A DNA stretch of 64,000 nucleotides, from NCBI GenBank assembly GCA_012184525.1, contig WOFQ01000070.1:62001-126000 (forward strand), read 5' to 3'. The position numbers and the translations under genes are program-made. How positions within the stretch are numbered: position 1 is the first letter of the stretch; the number at the start of each line of letters is the position of its first letter. Below are positions 11,999-21,843 of this stretch, piece by piece. This stretch comes from Xenoacremonium recifei. Taxonomy: Eukaryota; Ascomycota; Sordariomycetes; Hypocreales; Nectriaceae. The notes under the pieces were generated by a model. The model was not told the DNA's origin, searched no databases, and saw nothing but the letters and a program-made list of their open reading frames with translations.

Positions 11999-13204
11999 AT
12001 GAATCCCAGGAAACATCTTGAACCCATGCGGCGGCGCCACCGAAAGTCCCGTCATGGCTGCACCGAATGCAAGCAGCGGCACATCAAATGTGACGAGACT
12101 CGCCCGCAGTGTATGAACTGCATCACAGGTATCAGGGATTGTTCTTTTCGCAGGCTCTGGACAACCGCTTGTCAAAAGTCTCAAGGACCAATAAGATATC
12201 CCCAGGGTCTCTCGTCACTTGGACTGTCTAGCACGGGCTTGTTGGAACAGCTACCCTCTGCATTCAACAATCAGACCTTCACGATTCATCATCTCAAACT
12301 TATTCATTATTTTCAGACCAAACTCACTGATAAGATGCATGAGTCCTTACATGTGCCACGGCGCATGTTCTCACTATTTATTGAAGAGGCCTTCAACGTA
12401 CCGTATCTTCTCTATCAAGTTCTGGCATTCTCGGCCCTTCAGCTCGGCCAAGAAAGTAGTTTGGTGGCCTCAAAATTTTATTGCCATTTATCCACAGTGC
12501 TACAAACGCACTCACTCGCCCTTTTCAACGCCGAAAGAAAGAACGAGGCAAAATTTGACACCTTTGCAACGGTATTATTCTCGCACCTTGTAGCACATCA
12601 CTACCTGGCCGAATTTATGGTTGGAACTCTCAGTTTCGACGGATTTATTGAATGCTTTATAACTTATATGAAGTTATGTCATGGTCAAGTCACACTGGCA
12701 GGAATCCATTGGGCGACTATGACGGAACGAGTCCAACCATTATACGACACAGATTTCTTGGAAGTCTTCAGTGCCAAGAGAGATCGGCAGAAGACTGAAT
12801 GCGATAGGCTCTTCTCCCTTACCACAACGACCAACCTCGATACAAAAGATGAAGCGACAATCCACCGTTGCATAGAATTGCTTTCTTGGACTTATGCATT
12901 TCGTGAAGCTCTACCAGCACAACGCAGCATGACGGCGTGGGCATTGGTATTCCTTTTGCCTTCAGACTTCATTCAACTTCTCAAACAACGTCTTCCACAA
13001 GCCTTGATAATCATGGCATATTTTGTGGTACTCTGGTACGATGTTTCCGGTTGCTGGATCAAATTCGAGATGGCTTTCTTCGTGGTTCAATCAGTAGCAG
13101 AGCATTTGGGCTCCGATTGGGATATTTGGACGGCGTATCCTATGCAGACGATGAGTCTGGTCAACATGAAGCATGGGGAGGGGACTGAGAAACTTACACA
13201 ATAG
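11999..13204 (+). CDS. Zn(II)2Cys6 transcription factor, short UPC2-like type
   Basis: This nuclear DNA-binding regulator has up to 401 residues. An internal start at 12026 (MRRRHRKSRHGC) is the more usual beginning for this type. The binuclear zinc cluster is near residues 21-49: HGCTECKQRHIKCDE followed by CMNC and DC, with the six cysteines spaced as in Gal4-type fingers. The HGCTECK..HIKCDE pattern is that of the sterol-uptake (Upc2)-like subgroup. The rest is a helical region with the loosely conserved middle-homology look. No intron is needed. It lies between the GH10 xylanase and the sugar transporter on the same strand, so it may be a pathway-specific regulator of this locus; this is inference. 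Confidence 0.85.
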   Translation: MNPRKHLEPMRRRHRKSRHGCTECKQRHIKCDETRPQCMNCITGIRDCSFRRLWTTACQKSQGPIRYPQGLSSLGLSSTGLLEQLPSAFNNQTFTIHHLKLIHYFQTKLTDKMHESLHVPRRMFSLFIEEAFNVPYLLYQVLAFSALQLGQESSLVASKFYCHLSTVLQTHSLALFNAERKNEAKFDTFATVLFSHLVAHHYLAEFMVGTLSFDGFIECFITYMKLCHGQVTLAGIHWATMTERVQPLYDTDFLEVFSAKRDRQKTECDRLFSLTTTTNLDTKDEATIHRCIELLSWTYAFREALPAQRSMTAWALVFLLPSDFIQLLKQRLPQALIIMAYFVVLWYDVSGCWIKFEMAFFVVQSVAEHLGSDWDIWTAYPMQTMSLVNMKHGEGTEKLTQ

Positions 13205-13372
13205 GGGGGACTTCGTTACCTAAAGAATTAGGTCTAGTATTTTTGTTATCGGGCAAGCACGTACCTGCATCTATCCCCTCTATTACTCGTAATACTCTAC
13301 CTACATTCTTAGTCGGCATACATCTGAACAGAACCTTCGTAGAGATTAATCAGGTTTTCAAGACCGTCAAGA

Positions 13373-13615
13373 CTAAGGAGCACCCTCCTCACCAGTTTGA
13401 GCCATCTGGGGTAGCAGCTGACCCAGTCGATTGAATTTCATGCCCTGCGTCGTTAATGGCAGCTTGGTAATCATACCCCGTGGTGATACATCGTCTATCT
13501 TTGGTGTTTCCAACCTTCCGAACCCCTTACTTCGATTGCACTCGGATATTGAAGTACCCTGCCAATGAACGGCAGGGGCAAGCAGCATTGTAAGGCTCAT
13601 TCCTGAAAGTTTCAT
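13373..13615 (-). CDS. hypothetical 80-residue protein (weak)
   Basis: An open frame starts MKLSGMSLTMLLAPAVHW, a weakly signal-peptide-like beginning. No family is recognised. Two GGCTAAA boxes and a TATATA element lie 36 to 75 bases upstream of its ATG, which is why it is listed. It may be spurious, and those elements may belong to the transporter at 14306. Confidence 0.2.
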   Translation of the reverse strand: MKLSGMSLTMLLAPAVHWQGTSISECNRSKGFGRLETPKIDDVSPRGMITKLPLTTQGMKFNRLGQLLPQMAQTGEEGAP

Positions 13616-13650
13616 GCTACTGGTCTTGACCTTACCGCTATACCGCCACT

Positions 13651-13689
13651 GGCTAAATGAGGATACGGTTTTCGGCTAAATATATAGCC
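13651..13689. promoter_or_regulatory. cluster of XlnR-type boxes
   Basis: GGCTAAA occurs at 13651-13657 and again at 13674-13680. The second is followed by an inverted TAGCC at 13685-13689. GGCTAA is the known core recognised by XlnR-type xylanolytic activators, and paired or inverted sites are favoured. They lie about 620 bases upstream of the sugar transporter. Function is inferred. Confidence 0.4.
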
Positions 13690-14305
13690 TAATTCAAGTT
13701 CCACGGGGTAATTTGAGCTTTACCAGTAATTCAGCTTTAAAAATATGCTTGATAATACGGAGTAGGTTAGCTGCGTGATGTGCGGCTCATCGGGGGCTCG
13801 TCCAATGAAATTGATTCAAACCCGGTATGTAGTATCATCGATATGTACGCGGAACGCAGGGAACATGATTGGTCCACCGAAACGATAGTGCGCCACCTAC
13901 TCGGTAGTGGAACCAGGTATCCCTGAGACATCATGATCAAGCGAGTTCGTAGCGGCATCATGCGGGCGCCTGTCAAGGGATCCCGCTTCCAGAGCACCGG
14001 TGCAGGAGCAGGACTATGGGACATTCATGCCTAATTGTTGGAGACGCAGTGCGATTCGCGCGCGTGTAGTAAATGTGTTATGATGTATCTGGGGAGCCAC
14101 TTTTGCCGTGGATGGCCGTTGTTTTTGGTTTAGACTTGCGTCTCCAGTCCGCGTTCATGGCGAATCCGAGCATCTAAAGCCTCGTGGCTGCTTACTAGTA
14201 CTGGCTGCCCTGAGTACAAAAGCTCGAGTCTTGGTCCTTTGACCTTTATAAGCACATCGATGATAATCTCTTCCTCTCAACTTTTACCACCTGGCAATTC
14301 TCAAC
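13690..14305. other. promoter region of the sugar transporter
   Basis: No gene is supported. A TATA-like 'tttataag' lies about 60 bases upstream of the transporter ATG at 14306. Confidence 0.45.
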
Positions 14306-16265
14306 ATGGAAAACTCTCGTGACAAGCAAAGTCACAAGCTCGATTCTACGCCGTTGTCGGGTAGCATTTCTCAACTGGATGTTCCAGAAGTAACCTGGTA
14401 TAGGCACCCAGGCCTCCGAAAACTCTACTTGACGATGCCCATTCTCTTTCTTCGTTAGCTTTTCTTTCTTCGATATCAATGACGGAATTAAATAATAGAG
14501 CGTGCAATAACACATCACCAGGATCTACCACTAATGGATACGATGGATCTCTGCTCAACGGGCTTCAAAGTATGACGCCTTGGGGTGACTGTGAGTGAAC
14601 GAGCAGTGCTGAGGTACTCACATTACTAAGCGAATACAGACTTCCACCATCCGGCTGGGGCACGGCTGGGGCTGTTTACGGCAATACAGCAAATTGGTGG
14701 GATAGCCGCCATGCTGTTCTGTGAGTTCCTAGCTTCTCTTCCTGCACATTTGAGAAGAGGGTCTAACACAGTCACCAGCTTCATATATAGCTGACCTACT
14801 TGGACGTCGGATGGGCGTTGCTATTGGTAACGTCATTCTCATTCTGGGCACTATTTTGCAGTGTGTCCCGAAGGTGAATCAGGATATGTTCATCGCAGGA
14901 CGGTTCTGCGTGGGATTAGGGTAAGCCCTCCCTCAGAGCACCCTTCTAGGTATATTGAACATCAAGATTTACACTTTGAGCAGCGCGAACATTTCACAAG
15001 GGGCGGCACCGCTGCTAGTTATGGAGCTGGCATACCCACAGCATCGTGGAAAACTTGCAACCATGGTGAGTCGACCCCCAAAACTGTACCACGGCTTCAT
15101 AAATCTTACTCGTAGCTCACAGTACAACACCCTATGGTACCTTGGCTCTATCATTGCCGCATGGACCGTGTTTGGCACAATCAACTATACAACTGATGCC
15201 GGTTGGCGTATCTCAGTCGCCATTCAGGCGTTGATGCCTGCACTTCAACTAGTGTGTCTATGGTTCGTTCCCGAAAGTCCCCGTTGGCTGTGTTCCAAAG
15301 ATAGACTTGATGAGTCCTTCAAAATCCTTGTCAAGGTAAGTCCTTTGGGCAGCATCTGTTTCATCCTCCAGTTGGAAAACTAAGCCCGGCTAGTATCATG
15401 CAAATGGCGACGAGAACGACAGCTTTGTCCGAGCCGAGTTCACGGAGATTCAAGAGACGATCCGCCTTGAAAATGAATTCGCCCGATATTCTTGGTTCGA
15501 GCTTGTCCGAACACCTGGGAACAGGAAGCGCATCCTTCTTATCGCACTCACGGCTTTCTTCTCTCAATGCTCTGGCAATGGTCTCGTCTCTTATTATATC
15601 CACGATATTTTGAACTCTATTGGCATTACATCTTCCTACAACCAGACACTTATCAACGGTGGATTGCAAATCTGGTCATTTCTAGTTGCGATTGGCTTTT
15701 CTGTCTTTCTTGTAGATAAGTTCGGCCGCAGGACTCTTTTTATGATTGCCGGTGTCGGCATGCTCGTTACATTCAGCATCTGGACAGGGTATGTATACTT
15801 ATATGTTTAGATAACTTTGGCTAAAATAATTATAGATGCTCTGCGGTATACGAAAAGACCGGGAATAAGGGATCTGGAAGTGCCGTCCTGGCCATGATCT
15901 TTCTATTTTATGGAGCAGCCGGGTTTGCATGGCCAGGATTGACCATTGCTTACTGTGCTGAAATTCTTCCCTACAATATCCGTGCCAAGGGCCTCGCTCT
16001 CACCTGCGCTTTGATTTCGATAGCCAGCGTGTTCAATCAGTACGTCAACCCAATCGGCTTGGATAACTTGGAGTGGAAATACTACTTTGTTTATATTACT
16101 ATCCTTATCATCGAATGCCTCTGCATATGGTTTCTCTACATTGAGACCCGAGGACCTACCCTGGAAGAGATTGCAGCTCTCTTCGACAAAGAGGACGTGA
16201 AAATTGGTCTGGTTGGTGACGTGAAAATGGAAGATGGGGCGGTGACTCATGACGAGCATAAATGA
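14306..16265 (+). CDS. MFS sugar transporter, lactose-permease-like
   Basis: This plasma-membrane sugar/H+ symporter of the MFS sugar-porter family is similar to fungal lactose/cellodextrin permeases. The ATG at 14306 begins MENSRDKQSHKLDS. About seven exons assemble, with introns of roughly 50-130 bp. Recognisable blocks in order: TNGYDGSLLNGLQSM in helix 1; ADLLGRRMGVAIGN between helices 2 and 3; QHRGKLATM; WFVPESPRWL before the central loop; VDKFGRRTLF; and a final exon with AEILPYNIRAKGLAL and ETRGPTLEEI. The last two are family signatures. Its position beside GH3, GH10 and GH106 genes suggests uptake of the oligosaccharides they release. The first exon-exon junction near 14455 is the least certain. 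Confidence 0.85.
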
Positions 16266-16493
16266 GCTTCTAGCTAGTAATTGATCATATTCACCCCGAG
16301 AACAGTTACCGTCTTACGTGGTGTGTCTTTCAACGTTTGTCTTATTATAAAAGGCCTGCATGGTAGGAAACAGTTTTCCCTTTAAAATGAGTCAGAAAAA
16401 TTTACGTGACTGATGCCCCCTACCTAGTAGTAGTACTGTTTCCATTTAACCACAATCGTTTCTTTAAATTTTAGTGGCATGTTGAGTTGATCC

Positions 16494-16685
16494 TTAAGCT
16501 GGTGAAATGCCGGCTCTGAAGCTGGGCCGCCGAAACCTATGAAGTTGTTTAGCTAGGGATCTAGGAATTCCAAGGTATGGCTGAACAACCTCAGTACTAG
16601 TTTCGTATATCTTGCTCAAATCCGCGATGACTTTGATAAGGAGATCTCTCAAGTTGGCATGGCCGACTTCAATGACATTACCCAC
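16494..16685 (-). pseudogene. fragment of a second GH3 gene
   Basis: A 63-codon frame contains TEVVQPYLGIPRSLAKQLHR. It lines up with AEVVQLYVGIPNAPVKQLRG, from the C-terminal fibronectin-III-like domain of the intact GH3 enzyme encoded at 6094-8951. Nothing before or after it continues the GH3 domain in frame. It is therefore read as a decayed scrap of a related gene, about 9 kb from the intact copy. It is too diverged to be a recent duplicate. Confidence 0.5.
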
Positions 16686-16799
16686 TGTATTTGCCTCCGT
16701 TCGCGACCTTCGCGCCAGACTTAATGACTAGGTTGTTTACAGTTGGATGACGTTTAGGAAAGGCAAAAGCGAAATGGGAAGCAAGCCTCGCTGCCTTTC

Positions 16800-16920
16800 C
16801 CATCAAGGTAGTGATAGTCGACAATAACTATATATAATAATATGGATTAATTTATTCCTGAGTTATCCTCACTACCTAACTTAGCTACCTTATAAAATCT
16901 ATAACAAAGATTGTAAGTAC
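16800..16920. repeat. AT-rich patch
   Basis: This is a short run rich in TATA and TTATA steps, between two gene scraps. It fits decayed repeat DNA, but it is too short to classify. Confidence 0.3.
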
Positions 16921-17176
16921 ATCGATACAGGATCTCGAACAGACCTATCTGTTAGTCCCAGAGAAGTAAACTTGTAGCTAACCTAGTGCTAAATAGCCGC
17001 TGGATTTGATGTTTAAGTAAGGTGGACATCCTGCGGACTTGCGGATTTCCGGGCCTACAAAGATGCCGTTCGACTTGTTGGTGTTTGCCGCTCAACTACA
17101 AGAGGATAGCTACCGCAGTCGACGAGGGCTTTGCGTCTTTACTCGAAGTCCATGGCAAGCTCTTCCCACTATCAGA

Positions 17177-17340
17177 ATGAGAATTACTGTCACCGGCACC
17201 ACTGGATTAATTTGAGGTGCCCTAGTTCGCGAATACCTTCTCAATCCCGCTATCGAGATAGCATTTGTCCTCACTGCAAGTTCTCTTTTGTCCGACATTG
17301 CAGAAAGTCCCAAGATCAAAGTAATCATGCCCTTGCAGCA
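17177..17340 (+). pseudogene. fragment of an NAD(P)-binding Rossmann-fold gene
   Basis: The frame from the ATG at 17177 reads MRITVTGTTGLI, then a TGA, then GALVREYLLNPAIEI and further residues resembling the first beta-alpha-beta unit of extended SDR/NmrA-like proteins (TGxTGxxGxxLVRE). The stop replaces a Gly of the nucleotide-binding turn (GGA expected). No catalytic region follows. It is a relic of an oxidoreductase gene. Confidence 0.45.
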
Positions 17341-18082
17341 GCGAGGGTATTTATAGATAAGCTCGCGCCAAGTTTAGAAGGGAAAGGTTTCAGCAGACGA
17401 GTCAAAAGCTCTTCTCTTCATAAAGACATTAAGAAGACCATGGTATTTGCCTTTTTCCTATTTCTCACTAGAGCAAAAAACCAACAACAAGAAACCGGAG
17501 AGTCAGTATATCATCCTGCGTCTTGTGCAGCCTGGGTGACGGCAGTGGCAAGGAAGCTGCTGTGAGCCATGCTGGGATCTGTGCTGATCATACTGCTGTG
17601 AGTAGGTAGTCTATGACTAAGATGCCGATGCCGAATAGGTCGTTGTATTTCGGGTTATGAAACACCAAGCCGAGGTCAGAATGGCCTGGGCGAATATACG
17701 GAGTAAACCCCCCTAGGTCGCTAACAAAAATGTAACCTCTCAAGCCTTCCCCTCACTGTCGTCCCCACACGGGATGGCACGATCCCCGCGCGGGGCCGGC
17801 ACACATCCACGTATCGCCGCGTTCATCAATGGCTATGGCAGTTCTTATTTCATTAGCCGGGGCGCCTAGGCCCATCTATCGGGAAGGGGGAAGTGCCAAA
17901 TAGAGCAACACGCTGTACAAGCTCGCTAGATATATGCCCCGAATTTCGGGTTTCGCGCAAGATGGGCACGAGGCGCACTGGGCCACGTCCCCATGGACTG
18001 GGTATTTATACCCAAGGCGTGGCGAGCATCATCGACGCATTCTCTATCGTGACCCAGAACACCTAGTCTCTGGAACTACAAG
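17341..18082. promoter_or_regulatory. promoter region of the GH106-like gene
   Basis: The 12-mer CCCCGCGCGGGG at 17784-17795 is a perfect palindrome made of two inverted CreA-type sites (consensus SYGGRG). Another, CCCCAC, is at 17763-17768. TTAGCC (inverse of the XlnR core GGCTAA) is at 17853-17858. A TATA-like 'tatttata' lies near 18004, about 80 bases before the ATG. This suggests carbon-catabolite repression plus induction by plant polymer, by motif only. Confidence 0.45.
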
Positions 18083-21000
18083 ATGAGCAAGAAAAACGCT
18101 TTCTTCCTTGGGTTGGTCCTTGGTCAGGCCTCGACTGTGTTTGGGGCCACTAACGATCAAGTGGACGCTCCCATAGACTACGGCACATTCTCGAATCCCT
18201 CATCTATTGTCCGCCCTCGGTTTCGATATTGGCTCCCTGACTCTAGTGTCGATCCTAATACTGTCAAAGATGACATTAAATCGGCAGCGAGCATCGGCGC
18301 TGGAGGAGTCGAGTTTCTTCCCTTCTTTGGCTATGGTGGCACGATGAATGCTGAGCCGCCAGGTGCAAACTGGGCAGTGTCGAATTTTGGTACCCCCGAA
18401 TTCTTATCTGTCTTTCAAGCAGCGCTCGAGGCACATAAAGAGAGCGGCCTTCAAATGGATTTTGCAATGGGCCCGAACCAGGGCCAAGGCGTGCCAGCCC
18501 GCACTGACGATGAGGGCTTGCAATGGGATCTGGTAATATTAAGGAAGGCATTCCCTCCTGCAATACTATTCTGACATGATTAGGTACCATATACAGAACC
18601 TATCCCCCAAAGCGGCAAATTTAACCAGATTATCCCCGGTTGGGCTATCGGCGATCTGGTTGCTGTTGTTTCTGCAGAAGTCTTGTCCCAGCAAACCATT
18701 TCTTATGAGCTGGAGAGCATTGCAGGAACCAGTAATATCACTTATAAACGATACGTGCTGAAAGCTGGGACTCTGGTTGAACAGACGAAGAGAGTTAACC
18801 GTGATACTGGTGCTCTTTCGCTCGAATTCCCTACAGGCGGGAACAAGCATTACCAATTATTTACCTTCTACCAGAAGCTGTCTCTTCATAAGAACTTAGA
18901 ATTCCCAGTTACTGCAGATACAACCATATTCGACAACGGCTCATATGTAGTCGATCACTACTCGAGCCAGGGTGCAGAGACAATTACCCGGTTCTGGGAG
19001 GATTACATCTTGAAAAACGATACCATTAAGAATCTACTCCTCCAAGTTGGCAATTATGGCAAGTTTGTGGCTCCCTTTCTAGGCTCGCTCATGGACTGAC
19101 AATTATGTAGGATGGGAAGACAGCATAGAGATAAACTCTAATATTACATGGTCACGGTCAATGCTGGAGCGATTCGAACGTCTGAAGGGATACAGCATCA
19201 AACCTATCTTACCATTACTTGCATTCCAAGAGAACAACCTTGCCACTCAGACAGTAGATGGAACATTCCAGTGTGTCCTGGATCAAGCCGATCAGGGAGC
19301 TGGATATGTGAATGACTTCCGCGATGTGCAAGAAGCTGGATATCGCGAATACCTCCAGACCTTAGTTAACTGGACGAACCAAGTTTTAAACCTCCAATTT
19401 TCGGCTCAACCATCCTACAACCTCCCGATGGATATGCTAGTTACCATTCCAGATGTCAATGCACCCGAGTGCGAGAGTCTTGGCTTCTCTGACAACATCG
19501 ATTTGTATCGGCAATTCACGGGCCCAGCTCAGTTAGGCGGCAAGCGGATTATCTCCAACGAGTTAGGAGCAGTGGCTGGCAAGGCATTTCAGTACCCAGT
19601 TCCGAGTCTCTTGTTTTCCGCAAATCGTGGGTTCTCCGCCGGCATCAATCGGTATGTAATACACGGACAAGCCTTTACTGGAAACTATTACGCCACGACT
19701 TGGCCTGGATACGTGCCGTGGGGCTATATATTCTCGGAGACGTGGAACAATAAGCAGCCAGTATGGGATCATGGTTTTTCTGAGGCCATAGACTACCTCG
19801 CCAGATCACAGCAGGTCCTGCAGACAGGTGTGCCGAAGACCGATATTGCTTTCTTCTGGAAGCAATCAGCTACTACAATGCAACAACTATATAATACAAC
19901 TGAGTTTATCCAAGCTGGTAAGTATTGTATATTTGTAATCTTCGAAAGCCTTTACTAAATAGGAGATAGGATGGTCTTATACATATCTGTCTCCCGATAA
20001 CTTCGCGATGCCGCAAGCGACTGCTAAAGCCGGTATTCTTGCTCCAGATGGACCAGCATGGCAGGCAATGATTGTTCACAGTTCTCAGAACTTAACTGTG
20101 TATGCGGTGGACAAGCTGTCCGAGTATGCCGCTGCTGGGCTGCCGATCCTGTTTGCAGATGGGACCCCAGGTTTCTATCCATCAGGAGACGGTAGCTCTA
20201 AAGCTCAGTTTCTGACTCACCTGGGAAATCTCATGAGACAGAAGAATGTTTATCGCACTTCCTGGGAGGGCCTTCCGGAAGAGCTTTCTCGACTCCACAT
20301 CACTCCACGGATCGCCACGAGGACAAACGGTACAATTTATACAGCTTGGAGAGTGTCACCGCAGGATGCAGTTGAATATGCCTTCCTGTTCTCCGATACC
20401 GTGGCATCGGTTGGCGAGATTATTGCTCAGACAAAGAAGCGCCCATACTGGTTTAATGCTTGGACTGGTGAGCGAACTCCAGTGCTCGTGTATACCCAGG
20501 ATGCAACTAGCACTATTATTCCACTGAGTCTGAAAGCAAATCAGACTGCTATCCTTACTTTCTCCGACTACCTTGCAAACGAAATTATCACACCCTCATT
20601 CCATATTACATCAATTCCCGAAAATATCCTCGGCTACGGAGTCAATGATCATTCCAATATTGAAGTGAAAGTTGGCGCCTCTTCAACGCCAAGTGCACTC
20701 AGCCTTTCGACCGGGAGGAAGGTCAAGATTAATGCCAAGGATATTTCACTCCCATTCACACTAGACAAATGGAACTTGGTGGCAGAACAATGGGATGCGC
20801 CACAGAATCTATCAGAACAAGCAGTCATTGCCTCAAAGAGAAATTCCACCTATAAGCTCAACAAACTGATCTCATGGACTGATATTCCTGAACTCCACAA
20901 CGCATCTGGGGTGGGTTACTACACGACTACTTTCACATGGCCGCCCTCGAACTTTAAAACCTCGCACGGAATCGGCGCTTACATTACCCTGTCTCAAGTG

Positions 21001-21294
21001 CTCAATACGGCTCGAGTCTGGGTGAACGGTCAGAAGGTTGCACCGTTAGATGTGAACAACGCCGTTGCAGATGTATCCACCTATCTACGAAGCGGCAAAA
21101 ACAAAGTGGAGGTCCAGGTTGCTACAGTAATGTGGAATTACCTGGCCTCGATTATGGGGGAGTTGGAAAATGCAGGAATACCGCCCTTGCTTGAATCATA
21201 TGCTGGGCAGATGTCGTTTCCACAGCGTGTGGATGTTGGTTTGGTAGGCGAGGTTGTGGTTACCCCTTTTGAGAGTATCAAGATCAGTGCTTGA
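18083..21294 (+). CDS. GH106-like secreted alpha-L-rhamnosidase
   Basis: My four-exon model (18083-18532, 18584-19058, 19111-19917, 19970-21294) encodes 1018 residues with a signal peptide (MSKKNAFFLGLVLGQASTVFG). The N-terminal block RPRFRYWLPDSSVD, then SIGAGGVEFLPFF, and a late lectin-like beta-sandwich (YYTTTFTWPP, ARVWVNGQKV, NKVEVQVATVMWN) fit the large GH106 family. These remove alpha-L-rhamnose from pectic or flavonoid glycosides. The intron at 19059-19110 requires a GC donor (GCAAGT); it has an ACTGAC branch site and joins NYG to WEDS in frame. Family assignment rests on recollection of these motifs; catalytic residues were not pinpointed. Confidence 0.75.
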
Positions 21295-21843
21295 GTTAGG
21301 AGAGCGACAGGGAATTTTATTATCAATCAATCCCAATATCAACCAATTTTGGCCAAGCACATATGCACAGTTCAGATCCCTCCGTAGTCGCTTTCCCTCA
21401 GCCTGAGTTTAGCCAAAGCAAGGCAGTTAGACAGCTTTACGAACCTCGGAATAGTCTACCTCGCTACTCAGCTATCAATACAACTTAGTTATCATAATTT
21501 ACTTATGTATTACCAGATGTAACATCAATGTTGCCTACGTTCGGTATAACGTGCCTATCCAGCCTGCCTAGTTCGCTCAATAACGAGTATGTGTTATCGG
21601 GCTACCATAGATGTGATAACGGATGCGACCTAAGATTTGAGCGAGGGACACCCGTATGGCAAGGTAGTGGGTATTCCCACATACATCTGATTCTGGGAAC
21701 ATGTTAGGGATGGGTAAATTGTTGTCTTTATTCGAAATACCAGCTGGCCTCCCAGTCTCGAGTTGCATCATCTTTTCCATGGCGTAACAGGACCACCATA
21801 CTAATATATATACCAGTGCGACAAGACTCGTTCTAGGATATAT
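21295..21843. other. convergent intergenic region
   Basis: 3' ends of the GH106-like gene (+) and the permease gene (-) face each other here. No gene is supported. Confidence 0.5.

Noticed and set aside
17131..17565. 144-codon plus-strand frame
   Set aside because: Its residues look random, while another frame of the same DNA shows a Rossmann-fold fragment.
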